From positions 1 to 17,748 of the forward strand of contig JBILHQ010000133.1 of NCBI GenBank assembly GCA_044350415.1: a DNA stretch of 17,748 nt, written 5' to 3'. Below, piece by piece: positions 15,290 through 17,748 of the stretch. Under the pieces are notes generated by a model. The model saw only the letters and a program-made list of their open reading frames with translations. It ran no database searches and was not told the DNA's origin. The position numbers and the translations under genes were made by a program. This DNA comes from M3007 sp044350415 (GTDB lineage Bacteria; Bacteroidota; Bacteroidia; Chitinophagales; Saprospiraceae). The first letter of the stretch is position 1, and each line of letters begins with the position of its first letter.

Positions 15290-15307
15290 ATAAATTGTTG
15301 AATTTAT
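15290..15307. repeat. Small inverted repeat after the 199-aa gene
   Basis: ATAAATT and AATTTAT form 7-bp arms around GTTG. The stem is entirely A/T and no T-run follows, so it is a poor intrinsic terminator; it may be a weak 3' structure or chance in AT-rich sequence. Confidence 0.25.
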
Positions 15308-15343
15308 ATCAGGGTATTGAATTTTCATTTTCCACCCTTCAAT

Positions 15344-15360
15344 AGGTTTTATTAAAACCT
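15344..15360. repeat. Near-perfect palindrome upstream of the HEPN gene
   Basis: AGGTTTTATTAAAACCT has 8-bp arms (AGGTTTTA/TAAAACCT) around a single central T and lies 32 bp before the ATG at 15392. It overlaps a possible weak -7 box (TAGGTTTT, 15343-15350) with a TTG at 15317-15319 23 bp upstream. Its symmetry suits a dimeric repressor operator; the short loop makes an RNA hairpin unlikely. The binding protein is unknown. Confidence 0.45.
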
Positions 15361-15391
15361 GATCAAACCCAAAAATTTGCCAATAAACTCT

Positions 15392-17227
15392 ATGAAACTC
15401 GGAGCAATTACTCATCCTCACCCACTTATTGATCAAAAAGTAAAATTCTTCCACGATTGTTTCCATTATTGGCTACTGGATGGAGCCAAACGGGTGGAAG
15501 GATTTCCGGAGAACCATCTTACTTACTTGGAACGTATGAGATTCAGAGGTGAAGTATTGTTGCAAATGCATCAAAGTTCACGGATGGCAATTTGTGCCTG
15601 GCTGAATCAACCGGAATTTGACACAAAAAAAGATGAATTCGCTAAGAAGGAAACAATTAAACCACTTGTAAAACGGTTAAAAATAATAGCAAGTCAACAA
15701 GGCGCAGCATTTGATTTGCAATTATTCAGAGAAACAGTAAACGAACTGATTTTTCTACTGAATGGGCAAGAAGGATTAAATGGGTCACTGTATTTTCAGG
15801 AGGTTCTGAAATCTCAGGTCTCATTTTTGACATGCGTTCATGAGTTGGAAAAACATGAAGACGAGATTATGAAACACTCAAAATGGTTAGTTGCTGAATA
15901 TATGAGACAAGGTTTTGATGCTAAAGAGCATAATGGCATTAAGAGCGTATTTAGACAAATTTTAAAGTTTGAAGAATTAAAAACCAGTAAAAAACCTCAC
16001 CAGGTAGGCTTCCCTTTACCATCTGATTTAGAAATGAAACGGAATACAAGGTCCTTTAAAAAAATATTGAAAAATTATTTGGCAGGGAATAGTTTTTTAA
16101 CGCAATTCGAAGGGATGTTGCATGCGCTCCAAGAAACTCAAAGAGGTGAAATTGTAATGCGAATTAACAATATCAGAATATCCCCAACTTCTAATTTTGA
16201 GTTCAAATACGGTGGAGTTACTTTTCAAACTTTTGAAAAAATTAAAGAAAATAACTATCGTTTCGACGATTTTTTGAAAAAGGATTTTGAAGATTATTTC
16301 GGCGCCGCAAATACCATAATTGCGCGTATACCAATAGCGTTCAAATCTAAAGAACAAGCAATAAATAAAGCGAAATACCAAATCAACACATCCTTGGATG
16401 CATTACATTATATTCTGAATGAGCAAGGTGGTCAATTAGATAGCAGCAAAATAATTATTGCAGATGAGGTTAGTGGGGCCTATTACAGAACAAATAGTTC
16501 CCGATTTGTGAATATTGGAAACGATGATGTTAATTTATTGAGTGATTTCAAGCAAACGATTCCTTACCCGGAACCTATTTCACAAGAAATAAAACACTAC
16601 CTTGACAGGTGCAGTAGAATTTTTTTCAAAGGGCTTTCCTGCGAAAATCCTGATGATATGATTTCCCACTTCTGGCAATATTGGGAAACCTCTTTTGGGT
16701 TTGGGAAATATAAAAAAGCGCAGACCAAGAAAGGTGAGCAAATCATCAATGACCTAAGTTTATTATTGGCTAATGAAATTGCGGAAGATATTTTTACTTC
16801 AAAAGGTTTAATCATTCATAATTATGCAATAAATAATAATGGGGATAAAATTACTGGTATTCCATCAACATATTATGGTAATGAATTTGACTGGAAAGAT
16901 CCAGGCAAAAGCATCCAGGAAATAAAATCATTTACAGATTACCCGTTTCTAAAGATGCTGATTCGTCGATTCGAAAAGATTAACAAAAGGGCAGAGGAAT
17001 CCCGTTGGCATCGTTTTTATCAAGACTTTTTATGGCAACTATATGAACAAAGAAACTTTATCGCACATGATGGTACCTACTGCCCGGCAACTTTAGAGCG
17101 CCTGCAATTCTTTTTCCGGATAATTGTAACCCGATGGCAATCCAAACTATTTGAAGCATTAGAAAAAGTGCCAGGAGGGAGCGTCGAGGATGCTGTCTTA
17201 TCGTTATTGAAGAGGAATAAGGTGTAG
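15392..17227 (+). CDS. ApeA-like HEPN-domain protein, probable defence RNase
   Basis: This 611-aa protein carries a C-terminal HEPN domain: the helix 'HFWQYWETSFGFG' (compare the W...E pattern of ApeA-type HEPN proteins) and then LYEQRNFIAHDG, in which R554-NFIAH is the RNxxxH catalytic motif of HEPN ribonucleases. Upstream, 'IARIPIAFKSKEQAINKAK' followed by 'SLDALHYILNE' (about 308-345) resembles the segment preceding the HEPN domain in ApeA-like proteins. The N-terminal 250 residues are helical and unrecognised. HEPN proteins of this type cleave RNA on sensing infection and cause growth arrest; ApeA itself senses phage protein, but the trigger here is unknown. ATG 15392 is preferred to the in-frame TTG at 15377. 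The gene is the most AT-rich in the window, consistent with transfer. It stands alone with its own upstream palindrome. The fold assignment is good; the biological role is inferred. Confidence 0.72.
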   Translation: MKLGAITHPHPLIDQKVKFFHDCFHYWLLDGAKRVEGFPENHLTYLERMRFRGEVLLQMHQSSRMAICAWLNQPEFDTKKDEFAKKETIKPLVKRLKIIASQQGAAFDLQLFRETVNELIFLLNGQEGLNGSLYFQEVLKSQVSFLTCVHELEKHEDEIMKHSKWLVAEYMRQGFDAKEHNGIKSVFRQILKFEELKTSKKPHQVGFPLPSDLEMKRNTRSFKKILKNYLAGNSFLTQFEGMLHALQETQRGEIVMRINNIRISPTSNFEFKYGGVTFQTFEKIKENNYRFDDFLKKDFEDYFGAANTIIARIPIAFKSKEQAINKAKYQINTSLDALHYILNEQGGQLDSSKIIIADEVSGAYYRTNSSRFVNIGNDDVNLLSDFKQTIPYPEPISQEIKHYLDRCSRIFFKGLSCENPDDMISHFWQYWETSFGFGKYKKAQTKKGEQIINDLSLLLANEIAEDIFTSKGLIIHNYAINNNGDKITGIPSTYYGNEFDWKDPGKSIQEIKSFTDYPFLKMLIRRFEKINKRAEESRWHRFYQDFLWQLYEQRNFIAHDGTYCPATLERLQFFFRIIVTRWQSKLFEALEKVPGGSVEDAVLSLLKRNKV

Positions 17228-17348
17228 TAGGTAAAATTTCAACCTGAAAATAACATATCCGTTTTGTCAACTGAAGAGGTGAAGACTTAAAATGAAAGAG
17301 ATTTTCAGTATTAGTAATGGTAGAAACAACTACTTACTCAAAAATCAC

Positions 17349-17356
17349 TATCTTTG
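17349..17356 (+). promoter_or_regulatory. -7 element of the C1A peptidase gene
   Basis: TATCTTTG is a perfect match to TAnnTTTG, 32 bp before the ATG at 17389. No clear TTG -33 box lies at 19-21 bp. The 161-bp gap between the HEPN gene and the peptidase (17228-17388) holds this element and otherwise shows nothing I can name. Confidence 0.5.
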
Positions 17357-17388
17357 TACAAAAAATAGTACCATAAATAATATAAACT

Positions 17389-17748
17389 ATGAACAAACAA
17401 ACATTCACCCCCGGCTGGCTCCCCCAGCCCCAAGATCCCCGAGATCTCCACTTCTCCATCACCCCACCCAAAAAACTCCCGGCAAGGGTAGATATCTCTG
17501 CCAACTGCGGCGAAATCCTCAACCAGTACTCCCTAGGCTCCTGCACCGCCAATGCCATTGCCACTGCGGTATTCAATGCCCAAATCAGGGCCAAGCAAGA
17601 TCCATTCACCGCCTCAAGGCTGTTCATTTACTACAACGAACGTCGCTTAGAAGGAACGGCCAACGAAGACGCAGGCGCTTACATCCGCGATGGCTTAAAA
17701 GTCATCCATAAATTGGGCGCACCACCAGAATTGCTCTGGCCATACAAC
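17389..17748 (+). CDS. C1A (papain-like) cysteine peptidase, N-terminal part (runs off right edge)
   Basis: The first 120 codons of a gene continue past the window edge. The order 'GWLPQPQDPRD', 'LPARVDISANC', then NQYSLGSCTANAIATA matches the bacterial C1A peptidase family, where the motif is usually Q(G)xLGSCTANA: Q46 would supply the oxyanion hole and C52 the nucleophile. 'SRLFIYYNER' and 'AGAYIRDGLKVIHKLGAPPE' continue the family pattern. The catalytic His and Asn lie outside the window. There is no signal peptide, as is common in this group, so it may be intracellular or exported by another route. Codon use is C-rich at third positions, unlike the AT-rich genes just upstream, which suggests that the accessory block ends near 17230. 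An overlapping out-of-frame ORF that starts earlier (17292) is not coding. Confidence 0.85.
   Translation, partial: MNKQTFTPGWLPQPQDPRDLHFSITPPKKLPARVDISANCGEILNQYSLGSCTANAIATAVFNAQIRAKQDPFTASRLFIYYNERRLEGTANEDAGAYIRDGLKVIHKLGAPPELLWPYN

Noticed and set aside
17292..17711. 139-codon ORF MKEIFSISNG... across the peptidase start
   Set aside because: Its second half is a proline/arginine-rich frame-shifted reading of the C1A peptidase gene, whose own frame carries the LGSCTANA motif and has a good -7 element.

Overview
The window looks like an accessory (defence/anti-defence) region of a Bacteroidota chromosome. A lineage near the Saprospiria is possible but is only a guess. The upstream regions carry Bacteroidota-type promoters (a TTG/TTTG box, about 20 bp, then TAnnTTTG) and no convincing Shine-Dalgarno sites. 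There are no tRNAs, rRNAs, CRISPR arrays, integrases or transposases.

Layout. (1) At 1-278, minus strand, is the 5' part of a gene running off the left edge, probably a type IIG/Eco57I-like restriction-modification enzyme. (2) From a divergent promoter with a 21-bp-spaced direct repeat, a six-gene plus-strand operon runs from 469 to 10877 with gaps of only 1-4 bp. It encodes a 58-aa SH3/KOW-like protein, a compact N6-adenine DNA methyltransferase (PSCGIGRF, NPPYG), a 70-aa protein, a 1312-aa SF2/SNF2-type helicase, a 1306-aa multidomain 'polyvalent' protein with a DdrB-type ParB-like domain, and a 472-aa protein of unknown function. The methylase + helicase + DdrB-ParB set resembles the DarB/DdrB components of the phage P1 Dar antirestriction system and related proteins of conjugative elements, here split into separate genes. 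(3) At 10972-12773 is an AbiEi/AbiEii-type (type IV) toxin-antitoxin pair with an ATGA overlap. (4) At 12827-15263 are two unrecognised genes in tandem: a 606-aa protein with an HExxH metalloprotease-like motif, and a 199-aa protein with a hydrophobic hairpin and a possible winged-helix end. (5) At 15392-17227 is a 611-aa ApeA-like HEPN protein with an RNxxxH ribonuclease motif at its C-terminus. (6) From 17389 to the right edge is the start of a C1A (papain-like) peptidase, with composition again GC-richer and probably outside the accessory block.

How the genes may work together: the methylase, helicase and DdrB-like proteins are tightly coupled and probably form one complex. The DdrB-like protein and the 472-aa protein share an N-terminal helical module of about 50 residues, and the helicase and DdrB-like protein each end in a short duplicated amphipathic helix, which suggests docking or packaging tags. 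The AbiE pair, the HExxH/hydrophobic pair and the HEPN protein look like independent defence modules collected beside it; the AT-richer composition of the last two supports separate acquisition. The least described parts are the split Dar-like operon with shared tags and the HExxH + hydrophobic-hairpin gene pair.
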